Positions 27,454 to 37,448 are shown, counted from the first letter of the stretch. The stretch: DNA of 64,000 nucleotides from Salinibacillus aidingensis (GCF_039522525.1 NZ_BAAADO010000005.1:1-64000); one strand, 5' to 3'. Numbers and translations: made by a program. Notes: a model not told the origin generated them from the letters alone.

Positions 27454-27580
27454 GAACTCCCCTCCCTTCTTTCATATAAAATTTATAGAACCGTTCAATA
27501 ATGTGTTTAGATACACCTACTGATTCACAATTATCCTGCAGCCGTTTTAACCACTCATGGCCAGAAAAGTTCCCCTTCAT
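27404..27580 (-). CDS. Possible 58-aa basic protein
   Basis: ATG 27580 is preceded by AAAGGAG eight bases away. The protein (MKGNFSGHEWLKRLQDNCES...) is basic with a Ser/Thr/Arg-rich tail and no known motif. It is the first gene of the serine-recombinase element, just after a long palindrome at 27621-27679. The frame stays open upstream to 27664, but only this start has a ribosome site. Confidence 0.45.
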   Translation of the reverse strand: MKGNFSGHEWLKRLQDNCESVGVSKHIIERFYKFYMKEGRGVRAKSITTSTRSERSSK

Positions 27581-27620
27581 TCTACTTACTCCTTTTGCAT
27601 ATAACCTCGAATTACGTAAA

Positions 27621-27679
27621 AAGTCCGCAGTACATGAATATCTACTTTTTGGTAGATAAATCATGTAACCTGCGGACTT
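27621..27679. repeat. 59-bp interrupted palindrome
   Basis: Nested arms AAGTCCGCAG / CTGCGGACTT, TACATGA / TCATGTA and ATCTAC / GTAGAT surround a T-rich loop. It lies at the right end of the serine-recombinase element and upstream of its first gene. It could be an operator, a terminator-like leader, or part of the recombination site. Confidence 0.65.
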
Positions 27680-27691
27680 CGCTTATTATGG

Positions 27692-28036
27692 TTACTTATT
27701 ATGATTAATTAACCGGTTAATCTGAAATCATTATATCTTGGGATTTTGATATTTGAAGAGTCAAAGGAAATTTTTTGGAGTGTTGAAAGTTAGTTAGAGG
27801 TTTAACAAAAGGAAGAGGTGTTGCTTATACCTCTTCCCTGTCTGACATACAAGTTGCACTAACAACTGCTAATTATTATTGGCGAAAAAGGGGAGTTTTA
27901 TACACTAATTTAATAATTAATAATTTAGGAATAAAAATAGGATAGAACCAATAATTGTAAAAATTAATTAAAATGGCTTTAGGATTTTGATATAATTGTC
28001 ATATATAGTTGAATTAAGGGGAAATGTGGAGATGCA
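27692..28036 (+). promoter_or_regulatory. Upstream region of the Lamassu-like operon
   Basis: A hairpin at 27811-27837 (GGAAGAGGT / ACCTCTTCC) resembles a terminator without a T-run. A -10 element TATAAT lies at 27991-27996 with a weak TTAAAA 17 bp upstream. This is the likely promoter of the three-gene defence operon. The region is very AT-rich and holds no other gene. Confidence 0.5.
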
Positions 28037-29761
28037 TTGGGTGAAAATATTATGAGAATTACTACTGATGCTGGCACTGACACTCGTGCTAAAAGAATAA
28101 AAGAGTTAAATGATTTTTTAGAGAAAGAAAATATATCGCTTGAAGAAACTTCAGAAGATATAATAGATAAGTTAATGACGGGGAAGATTAGAGATATTGG
28201 TGGCCTTACTGCAATTAGAGGATTTTTATATCAATATTATGTTGCAATCTATTATATGGTAAGTATGATTTATCCTAAAAAAGATGCATGGTGGAATATT
28301 GTAGTATGGGAATACTTTGATGATGTTACTCTATTAAGTGAAGATAAAGTTAGGTTTGTTCAAGTGAAGACTATTCGTGAAAATGTTGGTAAAAGGTTAA
28401 CTCCTTCTGATTATTATAATAGAAAACATCCAAAGGATGATGAAACGAGTGATTTTTCTTCTTATTTTAATAGTTGGATAGATAAGCTGTTTTATAATTA
28501 TGATTATTTTTTAGATAATCATTTAAAAGATGAGGATGATGAAAAGTACACCCTACCAGAATTCGAATTAGCAACTAATTCACCATTCTATGATGGATTA
28601 ACATATTCCACTAATTACAATTTTAATCTTAATTCTAAATTTCCAGATGATGATAAATTTTTAAATCACCTTTCTAGTGTAAAAGTAAATGATAATGAAG
28701 AAGTTACTTTTAATCAAATAATGAAAAAGGATCTGGAGTATTATTTAAATCGATTATTTATTAATCACTTAGGGTCTTCTATAGAGCTTAAACAGACAAT
28801 TCTTGACATGATTACTGAAACTATCGGTTTTTCAGATTTAGAAAATCGTTCAATCGCTTTTCATATATTTAATAAATTTTTTGACAAAGTATTTTCGGGT
28901 ACATCGAGTGATGCACCTAATATAACACTTCAAGATTTGACCTTTAGTAAAGAGTTCGTTCAAGAATTATTTGACGAAGGAAAGATAGAAGGAAGAGAAA
29001 TACTGGCAAGTAACGTAAATAATAGTAGTGTTTTTTCTATGTTCAAACGAGCGGTAAATTCATCGTTTATCGATATTAATACTATTTATAAAAATGAAAA
29101 TATAAGGAAGGATTTATTAGACACTCTAAGTTGGTTTTATAACTCATGTCAAGAAGAATTTGATCGAGACCCTAAGTTTTTAGTGGTTTTTTTAAATAAA
29201 CTGTTTGAAATGAATAATGAGTTACCAAGTGAAGATTATGTTAACAGTGAAAATGAATATTTTCTAAAGAATTCAATAATGTATATTGTTAACTGTCTTG
29301 CATTTTACTTTGATAAGAAAATTGAATTTAAAAAAGCAAAATTGTTGTTTCATTCTGGCGAGCATAGTAATGAACCAAAATTACTTTTCACTATCTTTAA
29401 TGCACAGAATAGAAAAGACGTAATACGAGTTAAGAATGATATTGCTACTACAATACAATATTGCAATATAACTAATAGTGTAAGTGAGGAATTCTATTGT
29501 TTAGTCGTGGATGAAAAAATAACTGGCGGAAGTGAGAATGACGATGAAATTGCAGCGATACTTGGTATAACTACTATAAAAGAAGAGCAACCAAAACTGA
29601 TTGACAGTGTCCATGATTTAAAATTCTTTAATAAAGTGAAGATGGATGAATTTATTTCAAAATTAAAAGTAATTGATGACAGTCAAGTGTCAACATTGAA
29701 AAACGAAAAAATTGTGGAAGGTTGGAGAAAAATGGTTGCACCTATGGAGAGTTTTAAATGA
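28037..29761 (+). CDS. Lamassu/ABC-3C nuclease component (Cap4/DUF4297-like), LmuA-type
   Basis: A 574-aa protein. Near residues 55-66, GGLTAIRGFLYQYYVA is the GG..A..GF.YQ signature of Cap4/DUF4297-type nucleases. The PD-(D/E)XK-like site follows: E92, D95/D96 and Q109-V-K111 (WEYFDDVTLL...FVQVKTI). The rest is helical, with no known motif. In Lamassu-Cap4 systems such a nuclease is held by an SMC-like ATPase and released on infection. The start is TTG 28037 (GGAG five bases upstream) or ATG 28052. The stop overlaps the next gene (ATGA). Family assignment is from motifs plus the neighbouring SMC gene. Confidence 0.78.
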   Translation: MGENIMRITTDAGTDTRAKRIKELNDFLEKENISLEETSEDIIDKLMTGKIRDIGGLTAIRGFLYQYYVAIYYMVSMIYPKKDAWWNIVVWEYFDDVTLLSEDKVRFVQVKTIRENVGKRLTPSDYYNRKHPKDDETSDFSSYFNSWIDKLFYNYDYFLDNHLKDEDDEKYTLPEFELATNSPFYDGLTYSTNYNFNLNSKFPDDDKFLNHLSSVKVNDNEEVTFNQIMKKDLEYYLNRLFINHLGSSIELKQTILDMITETIGFSDLENRSIAFHIFNKFFDKVFSGTSSDAPNITLQDLTFSKEFVQELFDEGKIEGREILASNVNNSSVFSMFKRAVNSSFIDINTIYKNENIRKDLLDTLSWFYNSCQEEFDRDPKFLVVFLNKLFEMNNELPSEDYVNSENEYFLKNSIMYIVNCLAFYFDKKIEFKKAKLLFHSGEHSNEPKLLFTIFNAQNRKDVIRVKNDIATTIQYCNITNSVSEEFYCLVVDEKITGGSENDDEIAAILGITTIKEEQPKLIDSVHDLKFFNKVKMDEFISKLKVIDDSQVSTLKNEKIVEGWRKMVAPMESFK

Positions 29762-30378
29762 AGATTGAAGAAGTAATTAGCATACTAATAGAGCAGAATT
29801 ATGAAAACGTTACAATAGAAGACACTGAAAATGCACTTTATGGAAGTAATTTGCAATTATTTATAAAAAGTGAAAAAGTAATTTTCTTAAAAGAGTTTAG
29901 AACTGAATCTTCTTTTTATAAGTGGGTAAATGATCAATCTATCATTGCCTCCTATTATGATTATTTTACAGGTAAACAGAAGAAGAATTTATATTTCTTT
30001 ATAGTTCTTGATTTCAATTTTGAAGGTGAAGACTTATCACTGGAAATAAATAAAATTGAAAAGGATTCTTATGTTTGTAAAAAATATATTTTACAAAATA
30101 CGGCTGATTTATCTAAAATTCCTTTTCTGATAAATCAAATTACTGGGGAAGTTAGTTTTGATTATATAAAAACTTTTAAAGAAACAATTACTAATATTGA
30201 AATACTTCATAGAGACGAACCGCTACTTGAGCATCTAAATAGATCGCAGTATGAAAAAACTATTAATAGTTTAGTTGATTTATATTTTAAACAAGATTTT
30301 GTTGATTATGAAGATGAAGTACTACATACAAAAATCTTAGAGGCATTGGAAATAGGTGATGGTTATGATAATAAGTAA
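29758..30378 (+). CDS. Lamassu/ABC-3C middle component, LmuC-type
   Basis: A 206-aa acidic protein with no catalytic motif I can recognise. It overlaps the nuclease gene by 4 bp and the ATPase gene by 14 bp. In Lamassu and ABC three-component systems a small, poorly conserved protein sits between the nuclease and the SMC-like ATPase and joins their complex. The assignment rests on that arrangement. Confidence 0.65.
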   Translation: MKIEEVISILIEQNYENVTIEDTENALYGSNLQLFIKSEKVIFLKEFRTESSFYKWVNDQSIIASYYDYFTGKQKKNLYFFIVLDFNFEGEDLSLEINKIEKDSYVCKKYILQNTADLSKIPFLINQITGEVSFDYIKTFKETITNIEILHRDEPLLEHLNRSQYEKTINSLVDLYFKQDFVDYEDEVLHTKILEALEIGDGYDNK

Positions 30379-30952
30379 GTTAATTTTAAGGAATTTTAGA
30401 GCCTTTAGTGGATACCATGAATTTGACTTTACCAATAAAAAGATAATACTTATTAATGGTCCAAATGGCCATGGGAAAAGTACTATTTTTGATGCTCTTA
30501 ACTGGTGTTTAATGGGGAAGTTAAATCGTTATACGGGGTCAATTGAGCATAAAAGGTTTAGTTATATAGTTAATTATAATGCAAGAAAACAAGGTTCTTA
30601 TATAACATTTGTACATATAGAATTTATAGATGAAAATGGTAGGTCTAGGTCTGTAAAAAGAGAAATAAAACATAATAGTTCAGAAAAGGTCTTCATAGAT
30701 GGTCAACAAATACAACTTAGTGAAGCAACAAAATGCATTGCGAATATATTAATCAGTGATAAAAATATGGATGTTTCTGAAGATGAAGACATTGATTTAG
30801 CCTCTCTGGTATCATCTACGCAATTACTATCGCAAGAGGACCTAGATGAATTTGTGCGGGGAAACAAGCCGGGAGAAAGGTATAAGAAGTTAGAAAAAAT
30901 ATTAGGATTTAAGAAATATGGTGAAGATTTTAAAGCCTACTGTAACTGCTAA
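30365..30952 (+). pseudogene. SMC/Rad50-like ATPase (LmuB-type), N-terminal fragment
   Basis: The first about 192 residues of a Rad50/SMC-like ATPase. LRNFRAFSGYHEF is followed by Walker A GPNGHGKST (residues 32-40) and a Q-loop-like segment LVSSTQLLSQEDLDEFV. True gene sequence ends at 30940 (...DFKAY), where an IS21-family element begins; the last four codons and stop come from the IS. ATG 30365 has AGGTG upstream. The middle of the protein resumes at 33421 and the end near 38249. The intact protein would have been close to 1000 aa. Confidence 0.85.
30936..30940 (+). repeat. IS21 target-site duplication, left copy
   Basis: CCTAC immediately precedes the element end TGTAACTGC and recurs exactly at 33421-33425 after the other end. 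Confidence 0.85.
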
Positions 30953-31060
30953 ATTAAAGTAGACCATTTTTGCTTGATAAAAATGAACACTTTTCAATCA
31001 AAAATATCACCTTCCATAGTATGATAGATATGTGAAATCTATCAGATGGAGGGAAAAAAG

Positions 31061-32617
31061 GTGGAAAAGTGGAAAATGTACATGGAAATTTATCAATTGA
31101 AACAACAGGGATTCAAGATCAGAAGAATTGCAAAAAAATTAGGTCTCTCACGAACCACAGTTTATAAATATCTTGAAAAATCACCAGAAGAGATGAGTGA
31201 ATGGATGGCTTCCACTCAAAGAAGGCGGAGGAAATTAGACCAATATGAAATGCTGATTCACACATGGCTCAGTGAACATCCTGATCTTTCTGGAGCACAG
31301 GTTTATGATTGGCTTAGTGAGCGATTTCCAAAACTGGAAGTCGGGGAGAGTACGGCTCGCAGTTTTGTTCAGGAATTGAGAGAAAAATATGCGATTCCGA
31401 AGGCTGCTTCTCCTCGTGTTTATGAAGCCATTCCCGATCGTCCGATGGGGCAACAGGCTCAGGTAGATTTCGGGGAGACGAAACAGAAAACGACAGAAGG
31501 AAGGTGGAAAAAGATGTATTTTATCAGTTTCGTTCTTTCCCGCTCGCGTTATAAGTACGCGGAATGGCTAGACAAGCCTTTCACTACTCAGGATGTCATA
31601 AGGACTCATGAGAATGCCTTTGAATACTTTGATGGCATCCCCTACGAATTGGTCTACGACCAGGATTCCTTGATTGTAGTGAGTGAGAATGGTGGAGATC
31701 TTATTTTAACGGAAGCCTTCCAAAAGTATCATAACGAAAGAGAATTTCAGCTTTTTGTATGCCGGAAGGCTGATCCGGAGAGTAAAGGAAAAGTGGAAAA
31801 CACGGTGAAATTCATTAAGCAAAACTTCGCTAAAAATCGTGTATTCAGTCAAATTGATAAGTGGAATGAATTATGTTGGTCATGGTTGGACAGGACAGGC
31901 AACGGTAAAGTTCATAACACCATAAAAAAGAGACCGGTTGAAGTGTTCTCCGTCGAAAAGAAACACCTTAAGCCGATCACTAAGAAAATAGTTCTTTCAA
32001 ATATCAATTCAAGTATAACAAGGATAGTCAGAAAGGACAATACAATTTTACACGAATCAAATCGCTACTCCGTACCATTGGGAACGTATCAGAAAGATAA
32101 GAATGTGTTTATTAACACAACAGAAGATGGAAGACTGCAAATACGTGAAGAAAAGGACGGACCCCTGCTGGCAGAGCATAAACTCTGTGAAAATAAAGGG
32201 GAGCTTATCCAAGATACACAACATCGGAGAGATCGTACTAAGGGAATTGCTTCCTACATTACAACCATTTCGCAAGAGTTTAGGAACACTGATAAAGCTC
32301 TTTTATATCTACAGGAAGTTCACCAGAGATACCCTCGGTATATTCGGGATCAACTGGAAATTATTTCACATGCGGCAAAGTCTGTTTCTTCGGACATTCG
32401 ACAAGAAGCTTTAGACGAGTGTGTAAAGCGTAGTCTGTATAGTGCCACGGAATTCAGGGATGTCGTCTCCTTCCTGGAAAAACAGCTTACATCCATTAAA
32501 ACGGAAGTAGAGATACCAAAAGAAATCAATGGGAAGGAAGCAGATTATGAAAGTATGACACCGGAAAAAAGAGATCTGGCACCTTATCTCGAAGTGTTGG
32601 AAGGGGCAGTAAAATGA
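31061..32617 (+). CDS. istA: IS21 transposase IstA
   Basis: A 518-aa DDE transposase. An N-terminal HTH (QGFKIRRIAKKLGLSRTTVYKYL) is followed by the integrase core beginning QAQVDFGETK (first Asp), with YDQDS and a downstream acidic residue in CRKADPESKGKVEN, then a basic C-terminus. I choose GTG 31061, seven bases after GGAGGG; an ATG at 31046 is possible. It overlaps istB by four bases (ATGA). The frame is intact, so the IS may still be active. Confidence 0.93.
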   Translation: MEKWKMYMEIYQLKQQGFKIRRIAKKLGLSRTTVYKYLEKSPEEMSEWMASTQRRRRKLDQYEMLIHTWLSEHPDLSGAQVYDWLSERFPKLEVGESTARSFVQELREKYAIPKAASPRVYEAIPDRPMGQQAQVDFGETKQKTTEGRWKKMYFISFVLSRSRYKYAEWLDKPFTTQDVIRTHENAFEYFDGIPYELVYDQDSLIVVSENGGDLILTEAFQKYHNEREFQLFVCRKADPESKGKVENTVKFIKQNFAKNRVFSQIDKWNELCWSWLDRTGNGKVHNTIKKRPVEVFSVEKKHLKPITKKIVLSNINSSITRIVRKDNTILHESNRYSVPLGTYQKDKNVFINTTEDGRLQIREEKDGPLLAEHKLCENKGELIQDTQHRRDRTKGIASYITTISQEFRNTDKALLYLQEVHQRYPRYIRDQLEIISHAAKSVSSDIRQEALDECVKRSLYSATEFRDVVSFLEKQLTSIKTEVEIPKEINGKEADYESMTPEKRDLAPYLEVLEGAVK

Positions 32618-33384
32618 AGAAATCCCTTGAACAATTACAACAACAGTTAAAAACATTACGCTTATCAGAAACAGCCAGTTATCTTCCAGTTTTGATACGA
32701 CAAGCAGAATCGGAAGATTGGACCTATCAGTCTTTCTTACATGAATTGACTGGTTATGAATTAAAGAGGCGTGAAGAAAAGCAAGTGGAGAGACGGCTGA
32801 AGTGGGCAGCATTTCCCGCTCATACGACTCTAGATATGTATAACCTGGAGGAACAACAAACCCTAAGCAGAAAACAGATGAATCAGCTTAAAGAGCTGAC
32901 TTGGATTGACCAATTATACAACTTGGTCCTTCTTGGACCAGCCGGGGTCGGGAAAACCCATTTGGCAACAGGGCTTGGTATAGAAGCGATTAACCAAGGT
33001 TACCGGGTCATGTTTATTACAATGGAGGAACTGATTCGTACCTTGAAGTCTGAAGACATTACAAAAAAGGCACAGACTAAAATGAAACGTATCAGAGATT
33101 CTAATCTGGTTATAATCGATGATCTCATGTTCATGGCAATGGAACAACGTGAGGCAAACCTCTTTTTCCATTTAATTAATGATTTACATGATAGTGACTC
33201 GGTTGTTTTAACTTCTAATAAAGGGCCATCCGAGTGGGGGCAACTATTAGGCGATCCTGGCATAACGGCAGCTATTTTAGATCGTATCCTCCATCGTGTG
33301 GAAGTGATTCAGTTTCGTAAGGAAGATAGTCATAGAATGAAGTATCGAACTTCTATTTTTCAGACAGAAAGTGTTCAGAGTTAA
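32614..33384 (+). CDS. istB: IS21 transposition helper ATPase IstB
   Basis: A 256-aa DnaA/DnaC-like AAA+ ATPase. Walker A is GPAGVGKTHLA (about residues 109-119) and Walker B is NLVIIDDLMF (about 165-174). IstB helps IstA choose and capture target DNA. It is coupled to istA by overlapping stop and start. Length is usual. Confidence 0.94.
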   Translation: MKKSLEQLQQQLKTLRLSETASYLPVLIRQAESEDWTYQSFLHELTGYELKRREEKQVERRLKWAAFPAHTTLDMYNLEEQQTLSRKQMNQLKELTWIDQLYNLVLLGPAGVGKTHLATGLGIEAINQGYRVMFITMEELIRTLKSEDITKKAQTKMKRIRDSNLVIIDDLMFMAMEQREANLFFHLINDLHDSDSVVLTSNKGPSEWGQLLGDPGITAAILDRILHRVEVIQFRKEDSHRMKYRTSIFQTESVQS

Positions 33385-33420
33385 TTAGCAAAAAGTGTTC
33401 ATTTTTACTTGACACTTACA

Positions 33421-35204
33421 CCTACTTGAATAGTTCTAAATCTTTGTTAGATACAAAAATAAAAGAATTAGAAGAGAAGAAAGCTACTGTAGATAATAAG
33501 AAGAATATTATTGAAGCTAAATTGTCTGAGAAAAAGCATTTGTATGATAATTTAGGTGGTATGACTGAGAAGAAATTGCTAGAAAGTCTTAAATCCATAA
33601 TGGAAAAAAATAAATTCTTACCAATAAACGATGTATCTCAAGAAGTAAAAGAAATCAATCAGCAAAATCTTGATAAATTATTAAGTTTTAAAGAGGAACT
33701 GGCTATAAAGATAAACAATTTAAAAAGTATTCAAGATAGCGGTTTGACTAAAGGTCTAAATAATGAAAATTTATTAAATGTAAAAGCGAACATTGAACTG
33801 CTTAATAATCAGATTGAGCTTACAAGAGATAAGATTGAAATAAAAAAACTGTTTATTGATAAGGCTCATCAAAGAATGAACACTTTAAACCAAGTGAGAA
33901 TAAAAATTACGAAGAGTTTAGAAATTAATGATGATATAAATGAACAACAGATAAGTATTAAAGAGTTAAATAATAACATAGAAACACTAATATATACTGC
34001 AGATATAAATGAAATTTGGAATGGGAAGGGTTTAGAAGAGTTTCAAAGATATTATAAGAATCAGCAGGAAAAACTTGATGATCTTAGTAATTTGATAAAA
34101 GTAAATGAATATGAAGGTAAGGTTGCAAAATTAAAAAATGAATTAAAGAAATTAGATAAGATACATAAGGAAGAGAACGAAGAAATTCAATCTATTAAAA
34201 AGCAGTTATTAAATTATGAAGGTAAACTAGAAAAAGTAAATAAAGAACTTAAACATGAAGAAGATTCAAAGATAAACCAGATTATTTATAATGTTCAAAA
34301 ACATATTTTAAATGGAGAACATACAAGTAGTGATTGTCCTGTATGTGGGACTGATTTTAAATCATTTAATAATTCATTACAAGCGCAAGTGAAAGAGACA
34401 CTTTTAAAGTCAGAAAAAAAGTTAGATGAAAAACAACAAAAAAAGTTAGAGCTTGTTAGTCAATATAATAAATTTGAAGATAAATATGTTTCTGTTTCAA
34501 GTAAAATTGAAGGAATGGAAGAAAATAGAAAGAATATATCCAAGAACATTAATAAACTTATTGAAAAGATAACAGAAATAAAATCAAACCTAATTGGTGT
34601 ACAAGAAGACAATGGCTTAGTTAAAAACAAAAAAAATCTTGAATCAATCCAAAAGTTTTTACATGACTATGAGCAAACATTTAATAATATTAGTGTTATA
34701 CAAAATAAGAAGAAACAAAAGAGAAAATTAGAAGATTCTCTAAAAGAGTTAAAGGTATTACAAGAAAGCATTATTAGGAGCATACCTTCAAGGTATAAAA
34801 TATATAATGATTCAACTGAGAAGATTAATGAAAAGGTTTCTATGTATAGAAATTATATTGACCTAGTTGAAGAAAGAAATAATTATTTAGAAGAAATTCT
34901 TGATAATAAAATAAGTAATCTTAATTTGTTGAAGCAACGAGAAATTGCAATATTAGATTTAGCTCAAAAATATCAAAATGAGCTTAATTACAGTCATTGT
35001 ATTTTAGATGAGGAATTATTGATGAAGAGTATCCAAAATACATATTCTAATTTACAGAGTCTTAATTTCGAAATTGATAATATTACCCAATCTATATACT
35101 CTTTCATCAATGAGGATGATTATATAAAATTAAAGAAAGAAAAAGACAAAGTATTGTTAGACCTTAATGATGTGAAACACCACATTATTTCAGGTCAGCT
35201 TTAG
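33421..35204 (+). pseudogene. SMC/Rad50-like ATPase (LmuB-type), middle coiled-coil fragment
   Basis: About 590 residues of nearly continuous charged coiled coil carrying a zinc hook, SDCPVCGTDF (about residue 305), as in Rad50. It continues the frame broken at 30940. The true gene sequence ends at about 35178, inside ...LNDVKH; the last few codons and stop come from the second transposon. An in-frame ATG-like start exists only within the fragment, so it is not expected to make a functional ATPase. Confidence 0.85.
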
Positions 35205-35317
35205 CACATTATTTGAGTCTAAAATCTGAAATAATTTGGATACATTTTCACAATGTATCAGATTTGCACATTATTCCATCTCCTTTTTCAAAATTTTTAA
35301 GTTGTTATACTTTGGAA

Positions 35318-35348
35318 AATGGCCCCTTTGCTTCACAAAGGGGCCATT
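35318..35348 (-). terminator. Terminator hairpin at the end of the transposon operon
   Basis: AATGGCCCCTTTG and CAAAGGGGCCATT form a 13-bp perfect stem with a 5-base loop. It lies after the ExeA-like gene on the minus strand, followed on that strand by TTCC and T-rich sequence. Confidence 0.7.
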
Positions 35349-35395
35349 CATGGTCTATAATCAATCATATAGATATGAATTTGTATTAAGCTTTA

Positions 35396-36196
35396 TCATA
35401 AGCCACTCTCTTCTGCGGCCAAACGAACGACTTCTTCATCAATATTTTCTTTTTTCATTTGATAGCCTAATAATAGGCTATTGGTCGCTAAAGTATTAAT
35501 AAGACGTGGCCAACCTTGCGAATGTAAAGCGATTGCCTCAAGCGCTGGTTCGGTAAAGATGGGCATCTTAGCTCCAGCTGCTTTGAGGTGATGTGCTACA
35601 TACTCCGAGACTTCATCTTTATTTAACGCCTCCATTTGATATCGCATGATTAATCGTTGAGCTAGTGGTCGGTTTTGGTTTAAACCTAACCGCATTCGTA
35701 AATGCGGTAATCCCGCAAGCACTAGAATAAATGGATTAAACGCATCCATATGGAAGTTAAATAGGACACTCAAATCATTCAGAAAAGCATCTTTGGCCAT
35801 ATGCATTTCATCAAGGATGAATACTGGGGTGATATTCCTCCCTTTATACATACGCTCAATGCCACTTTGAATTTGACGAAATAAATCCACTTTACGAAAG
35901 TTTGGTTCTTCCCCCAATCCATACGCAATCCCCCGGTAAAAATCCATAACACCTCCCGTTGATAAGGGAAAATAAACGACATGATATAATGAAGGATTCA
36001 AGGACTCTTGAAAGGACCTTAAAGCGAATGTCTTCCCTGCGCCCGGTTCTCCCACGATAAGCCCCATACCCCTCGCTTTTTGTAAATAATCCAAGCGGGC
36101 AAGGGCCTCTTGATACGGAGAAGAAGTAAATGCCTCGGAGGTGTTTGCCTCTTTTGTGAAAGGCTCCTGGGCTAATGAATAATAGGATTTATACAT
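35396..36196 (-). CDS. ExeA/TniB-like AAA+ ATPase of the transposon
   Basis: A 266-aa AAA+ ATPase: YYSLAQEPFTKE at the N-terminus (ExeA family), Walker A VGEPGAGKTFA near residue 50, Walker B PVFILDEMHM near 125, and a sensor segment ending LLGYQMKKENID. Such proteins (TnsC/TniB-like) select targets for DDE transposases. ATG 36196 follows GGAGG by nine bases, and the gene overlaps the transposase gene. Confidence 0.85.
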   Translation of the reverse strand: MYKSYYSLAQEPFTKEANTSEAFTSSPYQEALARLDYLQKARGMGLIVGEPGAGKTFALRSFQESLNPSLYHVVYFPLSTGGVMDFYRGIAYGLGEEPNFRKVDLFRQIQSGIERMYKGRNITPVFILDEMHMAKDAFLNDLSVLFNFHMDAFNPFILVLAGLPHLRMRLGLNQNRPLAQRLIMRYQMEALNKDEVSEYVAHHLKAAGAKMPIFTEPALEAIALHSQGWPRLINTLATNSLLLGYQMKKENIDEEVVRLAAEESGL

Positions 36197-37448
36197 CAAT
36201 CTCATCCTCCTTTTCCGTCATTTTTGAGAAAGAAAGTGATGATGATTGCTGTCTCTTCACGTGGGCATTATCCTTTAAGGATACGGGAGTGATCTCGGTT
36301 ATCACTTGACCTTCCTCGTAGATGTACACACGTGAATCATCCAGACGGATGTCGATGGTTTGACCTATAAATCGAGGTGGAACCTCATATAACTGCTTGT
36401 TTAAAGAAATGGTTCCATCAGCCTTCACCTTACGATGTTCTCGCTTTAAGAAAATCGTATCAAGAATCGAAGGATCATCCAGAAATCGAACACGATCAAT
36501 TTGTGAGTGAAATACCGCATGAGGTGTGTCACCATCAAGGGAGGCATGTTCCCTCCGATGATAATCTTCTTCTAACCATCTCCAGAAACGTTCATTCAGA
36601 TCCTCTAATGAGAGTGCGGGATTCGCTTTTAATAATGGGTAAAAGCGCGTCTGTACGGTTTGGAAAAATCGTTCAATTTTGCCCTTACTTTGGGGGTCAT
36701 ATGGCTGAGTGTGAGTCAATGTAACCCCCAATTGCGCACAGGCGAACTGAAGGGTTTCAGAACGATAAATCTTCCCGTTATCCGCATAGATCATTTTTGG
36801 CAACCCTCTCCGTAAAAAGGCCTCTTTGGTGACTTCTCTAAGACCATCAAACTTTTCGGAAGAAAAGAATTGCGCATACGGAACGAGTCGTGAACAATCA
36901 TCAATATATGCAATTAAAAATGTCTTTTTCTTTTTCCCTTGGACTGGGACATATGGCCCGTGAGACAAGTCTGCTTGCCATAAGACATTGATTTGATTGT
37001 GTGAAAAACGCCTTCGTTCAGGTGATGATGAGCGATGACTTTTCAATTGATGCTTATTGATTAGTCTCCGTATGGTTGAATAAGAAACCTCATTAGCTCG
37101 GATTTCACCGTTTTTGATCAACTGCTCATAAAATACGGTAACCGGCATTTCAGGGGTTTGTTTGCGTAACTGAATAATATGATCCTGTTGGTCAGGTAAT
37201 AGTCTGCGAGATTGACCACGATCATTGCGTTTACTTGGTTTTAATCCTTCAAATCCATATCTCCGATAGGTTGACAGCCAACCTTGAATCGTCTTGGCAG
37301 CTACTCGTTTTTCGCCATAGTAGGGAATATCATGCGTTTTGCCACTCTGCTCAGCTAAATAATCTTTTGGCTCTACTATTTCATTTAATAATGGTGTAAT
37401 CATTCCATATCTAAATAGTGCTATGGATTCTCTTGTTTTTTCATCCAT
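36189..37448 (-). CDS. DDE transposase (integrase-core, Mu/TniA/IS481-like)
   Basis: A 419-aa transposase. N-terminal HTH regions (AAKTIQGWLSTYRRYGFEGL and a second one) precede an rve-type DDE core: LWQADLSHGPYV (first Asp), YADNGKIYRS (second Asp) and DPQSKGKIERFFQT (Glu). A C-terminal Mu-like beta domain follows. ATG 37448 has AAGGAGG eight bases upstream. It is intact and followed by its ATPase partner with a small overlap. Confidence 0.9.
   Translation of the reverse strand: MDEKTRESIALFRYGMITPLLNEIVEPKDYLAEQSGKTHDIPYYGEKRVAAKTIQGWLSTYRRYGFEGLKPSKRNDRGQSRRLLPDQQDHIIQLRKQTPEMPVTVFYEQLIKNGEIRANEVSYSTIRRLINKHQLKSHRSSSPERRRFSHNQINVLWQADLSHGPYVPVQGKKKKTFLIAYIDDCSRLVPYAQFFSSEKFDGLREVTKEAFLRRGLPKMIYADNGKIYRSETLQFACAQLGVTLTHTQPYDPQSKGKIERFFQTVQTRFYPLLKANPALSLEDLNERFWRWLEEDYHRREHASLDGDTPHAVFHSQIDRVRFLDDPSILDTIFLKREHRKVKADGTISLNKQLYEVPPRFIGQTIDIRLDDSRVYIYEEGQVITEITPVSLKDNAHVKRQQSSSLSFSKMTEKEDEIDV

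Larger units (their letters stand above)
23954..27691. mobile_element. Putative element with two large serine recombinases
   Basis: About 3.7 kb with two overlapping serine recombinase genes and two or three tiny genes, all leftward. The motif ACTTCGGTATTATG (23954-23967) at the left and ACTTCGCTTATTATG (27676-27690) at the right are near-identical direct repeats. They could be the crossover sites. The boundaries are a proposal, not proven. Confidence 0.45.
30941..33420 (+). mobile_element. IS21-family insertion sequence (2480 bp)
   Basis: It starts TGTAACTG and ends CACTTACA (terminal TGT...ACA), flanked by CCTAC duplications. Internal inverted motifs AAAATGAACACTTTT (about 30981) and AAAAAGTGTTCATTTT (about 33390) are the multiple end repeats typical of IS21. 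It carries istA and istB. Removing it with one CCTAC restores the reading frame (...DFKAY then LNSSKSLLD...). Confidence 0.93.
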
